This document shows, piece after piece, positions 43,960 through 53,015 of a stretch of DNA of 64,000 nt (its first letter is position 1; every line of letters begins with the position of its first letter). Below the pieces are notes generated by a model. It searched no databases. It was not told the origin of the DNA and was given only the letters and a program-made list of their open reading frames with translations. Location: positions 17,402-81,401 of the forward strand of contig JAFRLH010000048.1 of the NCBI GenBank assembly GCA_017431345.1, in the 5' to 3' direction. The stretch is from Lachnospiraceae bacterium (lineage in GTDB: Bacteria > Bacillota > Clostridia > Lachnospirales > Lachnospiraceae). Both the position numbers and the translations under genes were made by a program.

Positions 43960-45312
43960 TTATATTGCTCTTTTCTCTTTCCACTTCCCGCTCTTAAACC
44001 GCCATATAAATGCGCAGGATCTTGCTGTCCAGTCGGAGATCATCGCCATCCACACGCCGATGATCTGGAAGTTCAGCAGAATGCCGAACAGGATCGCCGC
44101 GCCAACACGGAAGATGAACATCGATACCATGCCGACCTTCATCGTATAAGCCGCGTCTCCGGTCGCACGCAGTCCGTTGGCCAGATTGAACGAAGTCGGA
44201 TGGATGAAGCAGGCGCAGACATTGTGGATCGTTACCAGCGTATACGCATATTTTACCGCTTCCGGGGAAAGATCATACAGCCCGAGGATCCGGTGCAGGA
44301 AGATCTGCATGATGATCGTGATCGCTATATTGCCCATATAGGAGATCTTCAGGATCCGTTTCATATAATATTTTGCCTGTTCATACTCTCCCGCACCGAC
44401 GCACTGACCGATCACGGTAACACAGGCCAAATTGTTTCCGCTGCAGACCATGATCGCGATCGTGCCGACCGACAGTGCCGCGCTGCTGGCTGCGATCTGA
44501 TGGGTGCCGAACATGGACACAATACTGGTGACCAGGATCCTTCCGAGCGCGAACAGACCGTTCTCGATGCTGTTCGGAACAGCAATGTGAAGCACGCGTC
44601 TTATATGCTCTTTATCTACCCGGAAGATCGAGGAGAGCGATACCCGGATCTGCTGTCCCTTCATGAACAGCATGCCTGTCATCAGGAAACATGCTGCCAT
44701 TCTGGAAAGCAGCGTAGGGACTGCAACACCGTCAACGCCCGCATGCAGGACGAAGATTCCGATCGCGTTTCCGACAACATTGATGATGTTCATGATAATG
44801 GAAACGACCATTGTATGGGTGGTCTTTTTCATGGAACGGAACAGCGCCGCGGAAGCATTGTATAATCCGAGGAACGGATAGGAGCAGGCTGTGATCAGGA
44901 TATATCTGACAGCTGCCCTGCGTACATCCTCTTCAATGCTGGGATAGAACAGCCCGATGATCTGTGACCGCAGGACCAGTGAGAACACCATCATCAGCAT
45001 GGATCCGATCAGCGCGATCAGCATCAGCTGACCGGCGGATTCATTCGCCTGCTTCTGGTCCCGGTGACCGATATACTGGGAGACGACAACAGCACCGCCT
45101 GTGCCCAGTGCAGCAAGGAACGTGCTCACCAGGAAGGTATACATGTCCACCAGCGATACGCCGGACATGGCTGCTTCTCCGGCGTAGGATACCATCATGG
45201 TATCGGCAACACCGACAAAGAACGCCAGTGCCTGTTCGATCACGAGCGGTACAATTAATTTATAAAGATCCTGATCGGAAAACATGCGCTTTCCGACTGC
45301 TGCTTCATTCAT
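43960..45312 (-). CDS. MATE-family multidrug/organic-cation transporter
   Basis: A 450-residue membrane protein with the two-bundle MATE pattern of about 12 helices. The start reads LVIEQALAFFVGVADTMMVS and SGVSLVDMYTFLV, with the second-half GNNLACVTVIGQCVGAGE region. It probably exports drugs, dyes or metabolites with Na+ or H+ exchange. The ATG at 45312 follows a GGAGG site. The substrate is not predictable; a second MATE is at 59347. Confidence 0.92.
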   Translation of the reverse strand: MNEAAVGKRMFSDQDLYKLIVPLVIEQALAFFVGVADTMMVSYAGEAAMSGVSLVDMYTFLVSTFLAALGTGGAVVVSQYIGHRDQKQANESAGQLMLIALIGSMLMMVFSLVLRSQIIGLFYPSIEEDVRRAAVRYILITACSYPFLGLYNASAALFRSMKKTTHTMVVSIIMNIINVVGNAIGIFVLHAGVDGVAVPTLLSRMAACFLMTGMLFMKGQQIRVSLSSIFRVDKEHIRRVLHIAVPNSIENGLFALGRILVTSIVSMFGTHQIAASSAALSVGTIAIMVCSGNNLACVTVIGQCVGAGEYEQAKYYMKRILKISYMGNIAITIIMQIFLHRILGLYDLSPEAVKYAYTLVTIHNVCACFIHPTSFNLANGLRATGDAAYTMKVGMVSMFIFRVGAAILFGILLNFQIIGVWMAMISDWTARSCAFIWRFKSGKWKEKRAI

Positions 45313-45902
45313 TCTGTTCCTCCAGGGCAGTCATTCCGGCTGTCATTCTGCTGTGTCATGCGCAAATCTTTGCTGTTTTCCTGCGTCTCCTGCCATATTG
45401 CCGTGCCATAAGCAAACCTGTGCTGTTTTCCTGCGTCTTCTGCCTTTTTGGTGCACATAATCCCGTTTTTGAATCATTTATGGTCTCAGGTAGTGCATAG
45501 AATAGTGAATTCAAGAGCTTTATGGTCTGTTAATCTGTCATTTTATGCCGAATAAGAGTGTAAAAAGTCTGAAAAACGGATCCTAAAACCGCACAAACAC
45601 ACTTACTGTGCACAAGCACAAGACCATAAATAATTAAAAAGTACTGAACCATGCACGCATTCAGACCATAATCTTGTCAATAACCTGATTCTGTGCACAC
45701 TCTCAAAACATATCCTGTCAGCAACCTGATTCTATGCACTCCCTCAGACCATAATCCTGTCATAAATCCGATTCTGTGCACGCCTTCAGATCGTGGTCAG
45801 ACAATTTCCGCTATCCCAAACACAAATCACTGCAAATGAATCTTATCTTCCCTGCCTTCATGTGCTATACTGAAGTCATCCTCATATACGGAGATACGCA
45901 AA
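45313..45902. repeat. 590-bp intergenic region with 50-bp and 42-bp periodic repeats
   Basis: No gene is visible. TGCTGTTTTCCTGCGTCT occurs at 45371 and 45421 (period 50). From about 45479 the region shows a period near 42: TATGGTCT at 45479 and 45521, its complement AGACCATA at 45621 and 45663, a degenerate form at 45705 and a close match at 45746. A GTGCAC/ATGCAC hexamer recurs at 45608, 45651, 45693, 45734 and 45776. The words flip orientation around about 45575, so the array is partly self-complementary. The promoter of the following lipid kinase gene should lie at the far end. Confidence 0.7.
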
Positions 45903-46805
45903 ATGCTTTATATCATTTACAATCCCAATTCCGGCCACGGTGCCGAAAGCGCCGCTGAATTAAAAGGGCTGCTCACCGCTTCCGGAACACCTTACAGTAT
46001 CCTGCACGCGGATACCCCCGCAGACCTGTCCGGCCTGACAGCTGCCGATTCAGTCATTATCATCGGCGGAGACGGCAGCATCAACCGCTTCGTGAACATG
46101 ATCCCGAAGGACTTCCCTGCGCCGATCATCCTGATGCCGTCCGGCTCCGGCAACGATTTTGCCAGGGGAACCGGGGTAAAGAAAGGCGCTGCAAGCGCAC
46201 TGGCCATTTACCGGTCCGCTTCTGCAGTCAGACGGCTCGACACAGGTGTCGCACAGCCGGCCGGCCGGGCACCGAAGAAATTCGCCGTCAGCTGCGGGAT
46301 CGGGTACGACGCCGCGGTCTGTTCCATGATCAATTCCGGCAGGCTCAAGAAGCTTCTCAGCCCATACGGTCTCGGCACGATCGCTTATATCCTGAACGGC
46401 GTCAAAGGCATCTTTACGTATAAAAGAGCCAACGCTTGGCTGACTCTTCCCGATCAAAGAATACGTCTTAAAAATCTTGCTTTTCTTTCCTGCCACTGCC
46501 TTCCCTATGAAGGAGGCGGTTTCGCATTCGCGCCGGATGCGGATGTCTGCGACGGCATGATCGATATCACTGCAGTCACTGCGGCAAACCGGTTTATTTT
46601 CTTCTTAACCCTTGCCGCCAGTCTCTTCAAGCTGCATGTGAAACTGCCGTGGGTCCGCACCTTCCGCTGCCGCGCAGCAAAGATAACGGTTGACACACCG
46701 CTGCATTTTCACACAGACGGCGAAGTCACGCCGGATGTAACGTCCTTCAAAGTCAAAGCTCTCCCCGATTATCTTCCTGTACGTTTCGCACCTGGGAAGG
46801 ATTGA
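45903..46805 (+). CDS. Diacylglycerol/lipid kinase family protein
   Basis: A 300-residue kinase with the NPNSG start, the GGDGSIN catalytic loop (55-61), the SGSGNDFARG nucleotide segment and a C-terminal acidic DGMIDI patch. It probably phosphorylates diacylglycerol or another lipid alcohol; YegS/DgkB-like functions are alternatives. The ATG follows GGAG. Its 3' end overlaps the converging protease gene by 53 bp. Confidence 0.92.
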   Translation: MLYIIYNPNSGHGAESAAELKGLLTASGTPYSILHADTPADLSGLTAADSVIIIGGDGSINRFVNMIPKDFPAPIILMPSGSGNDFARGTGVKKGAASALAIYRSASAVRRLDTGVAQPAGRAPKKFAVSCGIGYDAAVCSMINSGRLKKLLSPYGLGTIAYILNGVKGIFTYKRANAWLTLPDQRIRLKNLAFLSCHCLPYEGGGFAFAPDADVCDGMIDITAVTAANRFIFFLTLAASLFKLHVKLPWVRTFRCRAAKITVDTPLHFHTDGEVTPDVTSFKVKALPDYLPVRFAPGKD

Positions 46806-47646
46806 CATTTTCATTGACCAGATAGAGGAAGAGCAGGACTGCAGCGCAGCAGATGCCGGTCATCAGCATCAGGCCGATCTCGTTTTCCTGGGAGAACACC
46901 TTCTCAAGCAGTGGTGTTTCCGAACCTACTACAGAAACGATATTCGCAAAGCAATGCAGCGCGATCGGCGCAGCAATATTGTGGAATTTCTCATAAACAT
47001 AACCGAGCAGCAGGCCGATCAGAAGCGCGTAGATCACCTGCAGGGTATTGCCGTGATACAGACCGAAAAGCAGAGCGGAGAAAATGATCGCATACCCGGG
47101 TTTCGTATACTCTCTCAGCCTGTTCTGGATAAGACCCCGGAAAAGCAGTTCTTCCACGACCGGCATTGCGATCCCGGTCACAAGCACCTCAAAGAGGTAT
47201 TGTCCCTGATAGAGGCTGTTCCCGACCTCCTCGAGTTCGGGCGCCAGGATCGTCGTAAGACGGCTGATCATCAGCAGGCCGTTTATGGCCAGGCACGCTG
47301 CCGCTCCCAGAAGGCCGCACAGAATATATAACGGCGCCGGAACATTCTCATAGCGGACAGGTGCCGGCAATGCATTTCGGTCCATTCTCCGAAGCAGCAG
47401 CAGGATCGGTATCATGATGACCGCTGCGCCAAGAGACATCGGCAGGGAATAACTGCTGATCTGCTGATAGGTGCGCTCAATGAGCACATAAATATCCATT
47501 TCAGCACCGGCTTGTTCCATCCCAAGAAACGACACGGTCATACCGATGATCCCGCCGATCAGATAGATCACATAATATACCCCGAAATAAATCAGGATCG
47601 GATAAAGGAGCCGCCAGGCGCGGCGTCCGTATTCGTTCGCGTTCAT
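46753..47646 (-). CDS. CPBP-family (CAAX-like) membrane protease
   Basis: A 297-residue membrane protein with about eight hydrophobic segments and the CPBP catalytic set: EELLFRG at 165-171, GLYHGN at 195-200 and the HCFAN region near 231. It is an intramembrane glutamic-type protease or chaperone-like protein. I choose the ATG at 47646 behind a G-rich site; the extra 11 residues to 47679 are unlikely. It ends inside the lipid kinase gene on the opposite strand. Confidence 0.9.
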   Translation of the reverse strand: MNANEYGRRAWRLLYPILIYFGVYYVIYLIGGIIGMTVSFLGMEQAGAEMDIYVLIERTYQQISSYSLPMSLGAAVIMIPILLLLRRMDRNALPAPVRYENVPAPLYILCGLLGAAACLAINGLLMISRLTTILAPELEEVGNSLYQGQYLFEVLVTGIAMPVVEELLFRGLIQNRLREYTKPGYAIIFSALLFGLYHGNTLQVIYALLIGLLLGYVYEKFHNIAAPIALHCFANIVSVVGSETPLLEKVFSQENEIGLMLMTGICCAAVLLFLYLVNENVNPSQVRNVQEDNRGEL

Positions 47647-47720
47647 AGAAAAACCCCCGTCCTTATAATCTAGCACCAAAAGGCTGATTTGGCAAGGCGG
47701 GGGTTCTGTGTGTATGAAAG

Positions 47721-50243
47721 CTATTTCATGATCTTTCCGTAAGGTTCGGCATCTTTATAGGAATTGGTCCTCAGGATCATATTGATGATACGCTCGGCAC
47801 TTTTGCGGATCACTTCTTCACTGAGTTCTCCGGAAGCAGCCGCTTCCTTTATACTGACTTCGTCGACCGTATCGCCCGGCATGATGATATCATTTCCGGC
47901 TGCAATGCATTTCCAGGGAATGCTGCCTCCCTCATGCATCGTAGTCGTCCAGTCCGTCATGATGACGCCGGCAAAGCCCCATTCCTCTCTGGCTGCCTGT
48001 GTGCAGAGATCATAGCTGTTCGCAGTATGGATTCCGTTCAGCAGATTGTAGGAAGTCATAATGCACATCGGCTGGGATGTCTTTACGGCGATCTCAAATC
48101 CTCGCAGATAGATCTCGCGCAGCGCCCGTTCGGAAACGATGCTGTCCGAAAGCATACGGTTGTCTTCCTGATTGTTGCAGGCAAAATGTTTGATCGTGGT
48201 CCCGGTCCCGGGCAGGCTCTGAACACCGTGCGTAATGGCAGCAGCGATCACGCCGGATACAAGCGGATCCTCCGAATAATATTCAAAATTTCTGCCGCAG
48301 AGCGGATTGCGGTGAATGTTCATGCCCGGTGCGAGCCACCAGCCGACATGGAACTCTCCCATTTCTTCCGCAACAGCACGGCCGACTTCTTCGACCAGGG
48401 CAGTGTCGAAGCTCTGTGCCAGCAGGGTGCCGACCGGGAATGCTGTACAGAACTGATGCCAGTGCTCAGCATTCTCCCGTTCCGCGGCCTGTCCCTCCGC
48501 GAAAAAGCCTCCCTCCAGGCTCGCCAGGAATCCCTCCGGGATCACTTCATCCGTTTCTTTGTCCACATCGTATTTTTTATTAAGACGCAGTCCCGCCGGT
48601 CCGTCCGCCAGTACAACAGGCGCGATCCGGTACTTCTTTTCCAGCGCCCCGCTGGTCTCGGCAGCAGAGCCAGGCACTTTGATGCCGGCCGCGCCGATCG
48701 CTCCCTGACCTTTGCTCATCTCTCCGTAGAACAGCGGCAGAAGCTCCTCGATATCCGCTCTGATCGCGAGCCGTTTTGCTTCCTGACTGATCGAATCACC
48801 GTAAGGAACAGGTCTCTTCTCCGGCGCCGGTGCAAACGGGACTTCCGGAACGCCTGCTTCCGCAGCCTGTGCATGCCACGCCGCCTCCCTTTCCAGGATC
48901 CCGTCCGGGCGCAGCATCTCCGGCAGCCACTCCTGCATCGGACAGATATGGGGAACCTCCTCCAGAACCGCTTCCTTTTCCACAGTCAGTACAGCTGCCA
49001 GTTCGTTTTTCACGGATGAATTGCCGATCCACAGGCCGTATTTCCCGGCCTCTGCGATCCAGGCAGATCTCTCTTCCTCAAAACTCGCGAACTGTTTTGC
49101 CGGGATGGCAATGCTTCCCTCGCAGCGCTCACCCGGTGCAAGCAGCGGCGTTTTAAAGAAACCGCCCAGCCTCTGATATTCCTTATGGATCCCGGTCTGC
49201 GGGCAGGTGATATAGACCTGTACTGCTTCTTTTCCGGCATACTGATCCCCTGTATTGGTCACTGTAAACGGTACTTCGACGCCGCAGCCATCCGCCTTTA
49301 CGCTGCCTGCTTTTATTTCGAACTGCGTATAGGAAAGGCCGTATCCGAACGGAAAGAGCGGCTTCACATCGAAACTGTCAAAATACCGGTAGCCGACATA
49401 GATGCCTTCCCGGTAAAATTCCTGGCTCGTATCGCCCGAAAGATAACTGAAGGTCTCGGCGTTCGGATAATCCCTGTACTGTTTTGCCCATGTATCAGTA
49501 AGCTTTCCGGAGGGTGTCACTTTTCCGAGAAGCACGTCCGCGACTGCATTTCCGCCTTCCTGGCCGGGCTGGGAAATAAACAGGATCGCTTTTAAGGAAG
49601 GAAGCTCTGACACTTCCGTAAGTTCCACCGGCCCGCCTGCATTCAGGATCAGGACTGTCGGGATTCCCTTTTTATCCAGCCATTGCAGATCCGCCGTTTC
49701 CTTTTCCGTCAAATAATAATCGCCCTTTTCCGCTTTGCGGTCTGCCGCTTCCCCGGCTACACGGCTGATCACATACACAGCCGCCTGTGCGCCTTCGATA
49801 TCGCCTTCCGTGATCTCTCTTCCGCCCGGCATGTGAAATGTTTTTTGCGCATAATTATTGAAAACGCTGGTGGAATCGGCATCGGTCTCTGTCCCGAGGA
49901 TGGAATCTCTCCAGGTGATCCTGGCGTCCAGATATCTCCTGTCGAAATCGGCAAGCCAGTTCTCCGTCGTCAGTGTGACGCCCGCATTTCGGAGTCCGGC
50001 GTCAATGTTGACGACATCACGCTGGTTGACGTCACCGGAACCCGTTCCGCCTTTTATAATATGACCGGCACTGCCAAGCAGCGCAACAGCAGAGTTCTCT
50101 GCCAGGGGAAGCAGTCCTTCATTTTTCAGAAGAACGAATCCTTCTACCGCTGCCTTCCTCGCGATAGTACGGTTCCGTCTTTCCCGTTCGGTCTCCGTAG
50201 TGCTCTTTGTCCCGCTGTGTCTGAAATCATTGACTGCTTTCAT
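47721..50243 (-). CDS. GH3 beta-glycosidase with swapped domain order
   Basis: An 840-residue glycoside hydrolase 3 protein. The alpha/beta sandwich (about 25-260) and fibronectin-like domain (about 290-430) precede the TIM barrel (about 500-840), the reverse of the classic order; such swapped GH3 enzymes are known, for example in Ruminococcus. The nucleophile Asp is about residue 764 in VIMTDW; upstream barrel motifs KHFACNNQE and GRNFEYYSEDP are intact. There is no signal peptide, so it is probably cytosolic and acts on an imported oligosaccharide. The substrate is not clear (beta-glucoside or xyloside). Confidence 0.92.
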   Translation of the reverse strand: MKAVNDFRHSGTKSTTETERERRNRTIARKAAVEGFVLLKNEGLLPLAENSAVALLGSAGHIIKGGTGSGDVNQRDVVNIDAGLRNAGVTLTTENWLADFDRRYLDARITWRDSILGTETDADSTSVFNNYAQKTFHMPGGREITEGDIEGAQAAVYVISRVAGEAADRKAEKGDYYLTEKETADLQWLDKKGIPTVLILNAGGPVELTEVSELPSLKAILFISQPGQEGGNAVADVLLGKVTPSGKLTDTWAKQYRDYPNAETFSYLSGDTSQEFYREGIYVGYRYFDSFDVKPLFPFGYGLSYTQFEIKAGSVKADGCGVEVPFTVTNTGDQYAGKEAVQVYITCPQTGIHKEYQRLGGFFKTPLLAPGERCEGSIAIPAKQFASFEEERSAWIAEAGKYGLWIGNSSVKNELAAVLTVEKEAVLEEVPHICPMQEWLPEMLRPDGILEREAAWHAQAAEAGVPEVPFAPAPEKRPVPYGDSISQEAKRLAIRADIEELLPLFYGEMSKGQGAIGAAGIKVPGSAAETSGALEKKYRIAPVVLADGPAGLRLNKKYDVDKETDEVIPEGFLASLEGGFFAEGQAAERENAEHWHQFCTAFPVGTLLAQSFDTALVEEVGRAVAEEMGEFHVGWWLAPGMNIHRNPLCGRNFEYYSEDPLVSGVIAAAITHGVQSLPGTGTTIKHFACNNQEDNRMLSDSIVSERALREIYLRGFEIAVKTSQPMCIMTSYNLLNGIHTANSYDLCTQAAREEWGFAGVIMTDWTTTMHEGGSIPWKCIAAGNDIIMPGDTVDEVSIKEAAASGELSEEVIRKSAERIINMILRTNSYKDAEPYGKIMK

Positions 50244-50329
50244 GATCGGCCTGATCCTCCTGTGTTATCTGTATCCATTATGAAATATTCTTAATCGAGA
50301 AAAACCTATCGGAATTCTACCACAAGAAC

Positions 50330-50363
50330 AAAAAATCCGCACCCATTATTTCAGGATGCGGAT
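50330..50363 (-). terminator. Rho-independent terminator after the GGGtGRT gene
   Basis: A stem of ATCCGCA and TGCGGAT (50335-50341 with 50357-50363), extendable by inner pairs. On the minus strand it is followed by TTTTTT. It lies 25 nt past the stop at 50388. Confidence 0.85.
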
Positions 50364-50387
50364 CATTTTATTTGAGAGTATTCAATT

Positions 50388-51407
50388 TTAGAACTTTCCT
50401 GCCTTTGCGGCTTCTTCGATCGAAACAGCCGTGGAAACAGTCATGCCGACCATGGGGTTGTTTCCTGCGCCGATCAGGCCCATCATCTCAACATGGGCGG
50501 GAACGGAAGAAGAACCTGCGAACTGGGCGTCGCTGTGCATACGTCCCATGGTATCGGTCATACCGTAGGAAGCGGGACCTGCTGCCATGTTGTCAGGATG
50601 CAGCGTACGGCCTGTGCCGCCGCCGGAAGCCACGGAGAAGTACTTCTTTCCGGCTTCAATGCGCTCTTTCTTATAAGTTCCGGCTACGGGATGCTGGAAA
50701 CGGGTAGGGTTGGTGGAGTTTCCGGTGATGGAGACATCCACGTTCTCCTTCCACATGATCGCTACGCCTTCCTGTACATCATTTGCGCCATAGCAGTTGA
50801 CCTTCGCACGGGGCGACTCCGGATCCTTGGAGTAGCATTTTCTGAATACTTCCTCTACTTCACCGGTGAAATAGTTGTATTTTGTCTCCACATAGGTGAA
50901 GCCGTTGATACGGGAAATGATCTGTGCCGCATCCTTTCCGAGGCCGTTCAGGATAACGCGCAGCGGTTTGGTACGTACTTTGTTCGCCTTCTCAGCGATA
51001 CCGATTGCGCCTTCTGCAGCTGCGAAGGACTCATGTCCTGCCAGGAATGCAAAGCACTCGGTATCCTCTTCCAGAAGCATCTTGCCCAGATTGCCGTGTC
51101 CCAGACCGACTTTGCGGCGGTCCGCTACGGAACCGGGGATGCAGAATGCCTGCAGGCCGATGCCGATGGCTGCAGCAGCCTCGGAAGCCTTGCGGCAGTT
51201 CTTCTTAATTGCGATGGCAGCGCCGACAGTGTATGCCCATTTTGCATTCTCAAAACAGATCGGCTGGATGCCTTCGATCAGGTGATAGACATCGATGCCC
51301 GCGGCATCCGTGATCTCTTTGCACTCTTCGATGGAAGAGATTCCGTACTCCTTCAGAACAGCAAGGATCTGAGGCTCTCTTCTTTCATATGATTCAAATA
51401 ATGCCAT
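50388..51407 (-). CDS. GGGtGRT family protein
   Basis: A 339-residue cytosolic protein containing GGGTGRT at 262-268, the signature of a conserved but uncharacterised anaerobe family. Other conserved parts include GHESFAAAEGA and GNSTNPTRFQHP. It is encoded 20 nt after an IscU-like scaffold protein, a very common pairing. The ATG at 51407 follows a GGAGG site. The biochemical function is unknown; an Fe-S-linked role is inferred from pairing only. Confidence 0.9.
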   Translation of the reverse strand: MALFESYERREPQILAVLKEYGISSIEECKEITDAAGIDVYHLIEGIQPICFENAKWAYTVGAAIAIKKNCRKASEAAAAIGIGLQAFCIPGSVADRRKVGLGHGNLGKMLLEEDTECFAFLAGHESFAAAEGAIGIAEKANKVRTKPLRVILNGLGKDAAQIISRINGFTYVETKYNYFTGEVEEVFRKCYSKDPESPRAKVNCYGANDVQEGVAIMWKENVDVSITGNSTNPTRFQHPVAGTYKKERIEAGKKYFSVASGGGTGRTLHPDNMAAGPASYGMTDTMGRMHSDAQFAGSSSVPAHVEMMGLIGAGNNPMVGMTVSTAVSIEEAAKAGKF

Positions 51408-51427
51408 TATCGTATTCCTCCTCTTCC

Positions 51428-52120
51428 TTACTCTTTCCTGGGGTCGATCAGACGTACGGCGTCAGCTACTCTTCCGTACTGGCCGGAAGCTTTCTTCATC
51501 GCAGTATTCGCATCATCGCCGGCTTTGATGAAATCCATCATCTTGCCGAAGTTGACATATTTGTAGCCGATGATCTCATCGTTCTCGTCCAGTGCGATAT
51601 CCGTGATATAACCGTCTGTCAGCTCGAGATAACGAGGCCCCTTAGCGACTGTGCCGTAAGTGGTCCCGATCATGGAGCGGGTGCCTTTTCCGAGATCCTC
51701 AAGGCCTGCGCCGATCTGAAGGCCGTCCTCAGAGAACGCGCTCTGGGTCCTTCCGTATACGATCTGCAGGAACAGCTCTCTCATGGCGGTATTGATGGCG
51801 TCGCAGACAAGGTCTGTGTTCAGCGCTTCCAGGACCGTCAGTCCGGGAAGGATCTCAGACGCCATAGCGGCGGAATGCGTCATGCCGGAACATCCGATCG
51901 TCTCGACAAGCGCTTCCTGGATGATGCCGTCCTTTACATTCAGTGAAAGCTTGCAGCAGCCCTGCTGAGGCGCGCACCAGCCAATGCCATGGGTATAGCC
52001 GGAGATGTCTTCGACCTGCTTGGCCGGGACCCATTTTGCTTCCTCGGGAATAGGAGCTGCACCGTGGTGCACTCCCTGTGTGACAGGGCACATGTTCTTG
52101 ACTTCTGTAGAATAAATCAT
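51428..52120 (-). CDS. IscU-like iron-sulfur scaffold domain protein
   Basis: A 230-residue protein with an IscU/NifU-N-like core: WCAPQQGCCKL, then ETIGCSGMTHSAAM and TDLVCDAINTAM place conserved cysteines in the usual order, with extra residues between and after them. It is likely a scaffold or client protein for Fe-S assembly used with the GGGtGRT protein downstream. The ATG at 52120 follows GAGGAGG; an upstream in-frame start at 52138 overlaps that site. A promoter (52169-52197) precedes it. Confidence 0.87.
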   Translation of the reverse strand: MIYSTEVKNMCPVTQGVHHGAAPIPEEAKWVPAKQVEDISGYTHGIGWCAPQQGCCKLSLNVKDGIIQEALVETIGCSGMTHSAAMASEILPGLTVLEALNTDLVCDAINTAMRELFLQIVYGRTQSAFSEDGLQIGAGLEDLGKGTRSMIGTTYGTVAKGPRYLELTDGYITDIALDENDEIIGYKYVNFGKMMDFIKAGDDANTAMKKASGQYGRVADAVRLIDPRKE

Positions 52121-52168
52121 ACTGTCCTCCTCATACATTCTTGATTGGCAAGGAACTTAATCCTTTAA

Positions 52169-52197
52169 ATTTTACCATAAACATGAAGCAGACGCAA
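52169..52197 (-). promoter_or_regulatory. Probable promoter of the IscU-like/GGGtGRT operon
   Basis: On the minus strand, TTGCGT (52197-52192) and TAAAAT (52174-52169) with 17 bp between them, about 50 nt before the start codon. Confidence 0.5.
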
Positions 52198-52214
52198 GCA
52201 AGAGCGGCGCTCAC

Positions 52215-52243
52215 TTGTTTTTCTTCTGTACAAAGATTATACT
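52215..52243 (+). promoter_or_regulatory. Probable promoter of the histidine phosphatase gene
   Basis: TTGTTT (52215-52220) and TATACT (52238-52243) with a 17-bp spacer, 40 nt upstream of the ATG at 52284. Confidence 0.5.
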
Positions 52244-52283
52244 TTTTGAAGAAAAACGGAATTGCAGAGGAACTTAAGCAGTT

Positions 52284-52979
52284 ATGAACATCTATCTTTT
52301 AAGACACGGAACAACGGAATGGAATACCTCCTTCAGGATCCAGGGACAGACGGACATCCCGCTTGACGCGGAAGGCGAGCGGATCGCAAAACGCACCGGG
52401 GAATCCCTCCTCGCAGAAGGGATCATTTTTTCCCATGTCTTTTCAAGCCCGCTCCGCCGTGCATACCGTACCGCACAGCTGGCTGCTCCCTATGCCGACA
52501 TCGTTGCTGATCCGCGCATCACCGAGCTGAATTTCGGTTCTTTTGAAGGGATTCCCGTGCAGGAAATGCTGCAGGATGAGTCCTGCGCTTTCCGTTTTTT
52601 CCGTTCCGATCCGCTGCGCTACAACGAAGAGATCCTGCGGCTTATAGCTGCAGATCCTGACAGCGCCTATGAAAGCCTGCTGACGCTTTGCGCCCGCACG
52701 GAAAATTTCCTTGCAGATGTTGTCGAACCGCTGGTCCGCATCGAATCCGCCGGAACGAACATCCTGATCTCCGGCCATGGCGCCATGAACCGCGGACTGA
52801 TGATGCACTTTACGAACAGCAAAGACCTCCGCACCTTCTGGGGCAGAGGTCTTCAGGCGAACTGCGGCATATTCATTATTGAGGCTTCAGTATCCGAATC
52901 CGGTGAAGTCATTTACAGGACGGATGAATCATGCAGGGTCTTTTACGATACAGACAAACCAATCCCCAGCCTGCTTTAA
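52284..52979 (+). CDS. Histidine phosphatase family protein
   Basis: A 231-residue phosphoglycerate-mutase-like phosphatase: LLRHGTTEWN (5-14) with phospho-His8, the NFGSFEG acidic motif and the second catalytic His in ISGHGAMNRG. Substrates in this family range from sugar phosphates to cobalamin precursors; none is indicated here. Divergent from the IscU-like gene. The ribosome binding site (AGAGGAAC) is weak and distant. Confidence 0.92.
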   Translation: MNIYLLRHGTTEWNTSFRIQGQTDIPLDAEGERIAKRTGESLLAEGIIFSHVFSSPLRRAYRTAQLAAPYADIVADPRITELNFGSFEGIPVQEMLQDESCAFRFFRSDPLRYNEEILRLIAADPDSAYESLLTLCARTENFLADVVEPLVRIESAGTNILISGHGAMNRGLMMHFTNSKDLRTFWGRGLQANCGIFIIEASVSESGEVIYRTDESCRVFYDTDKPIPSLL

Positions 52980-53015
52980 TATCCGTTTGATCCGGCAGCC
53001 GGATCCGCAGCGCAT

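Noticed and set aside
45600-45800. Possible CRISPR array (regular spacing near 42 bp)
   Set aside because: The repeats are degenerate and continuous without unique spacers, the words change orientation, and no cas gene is present.
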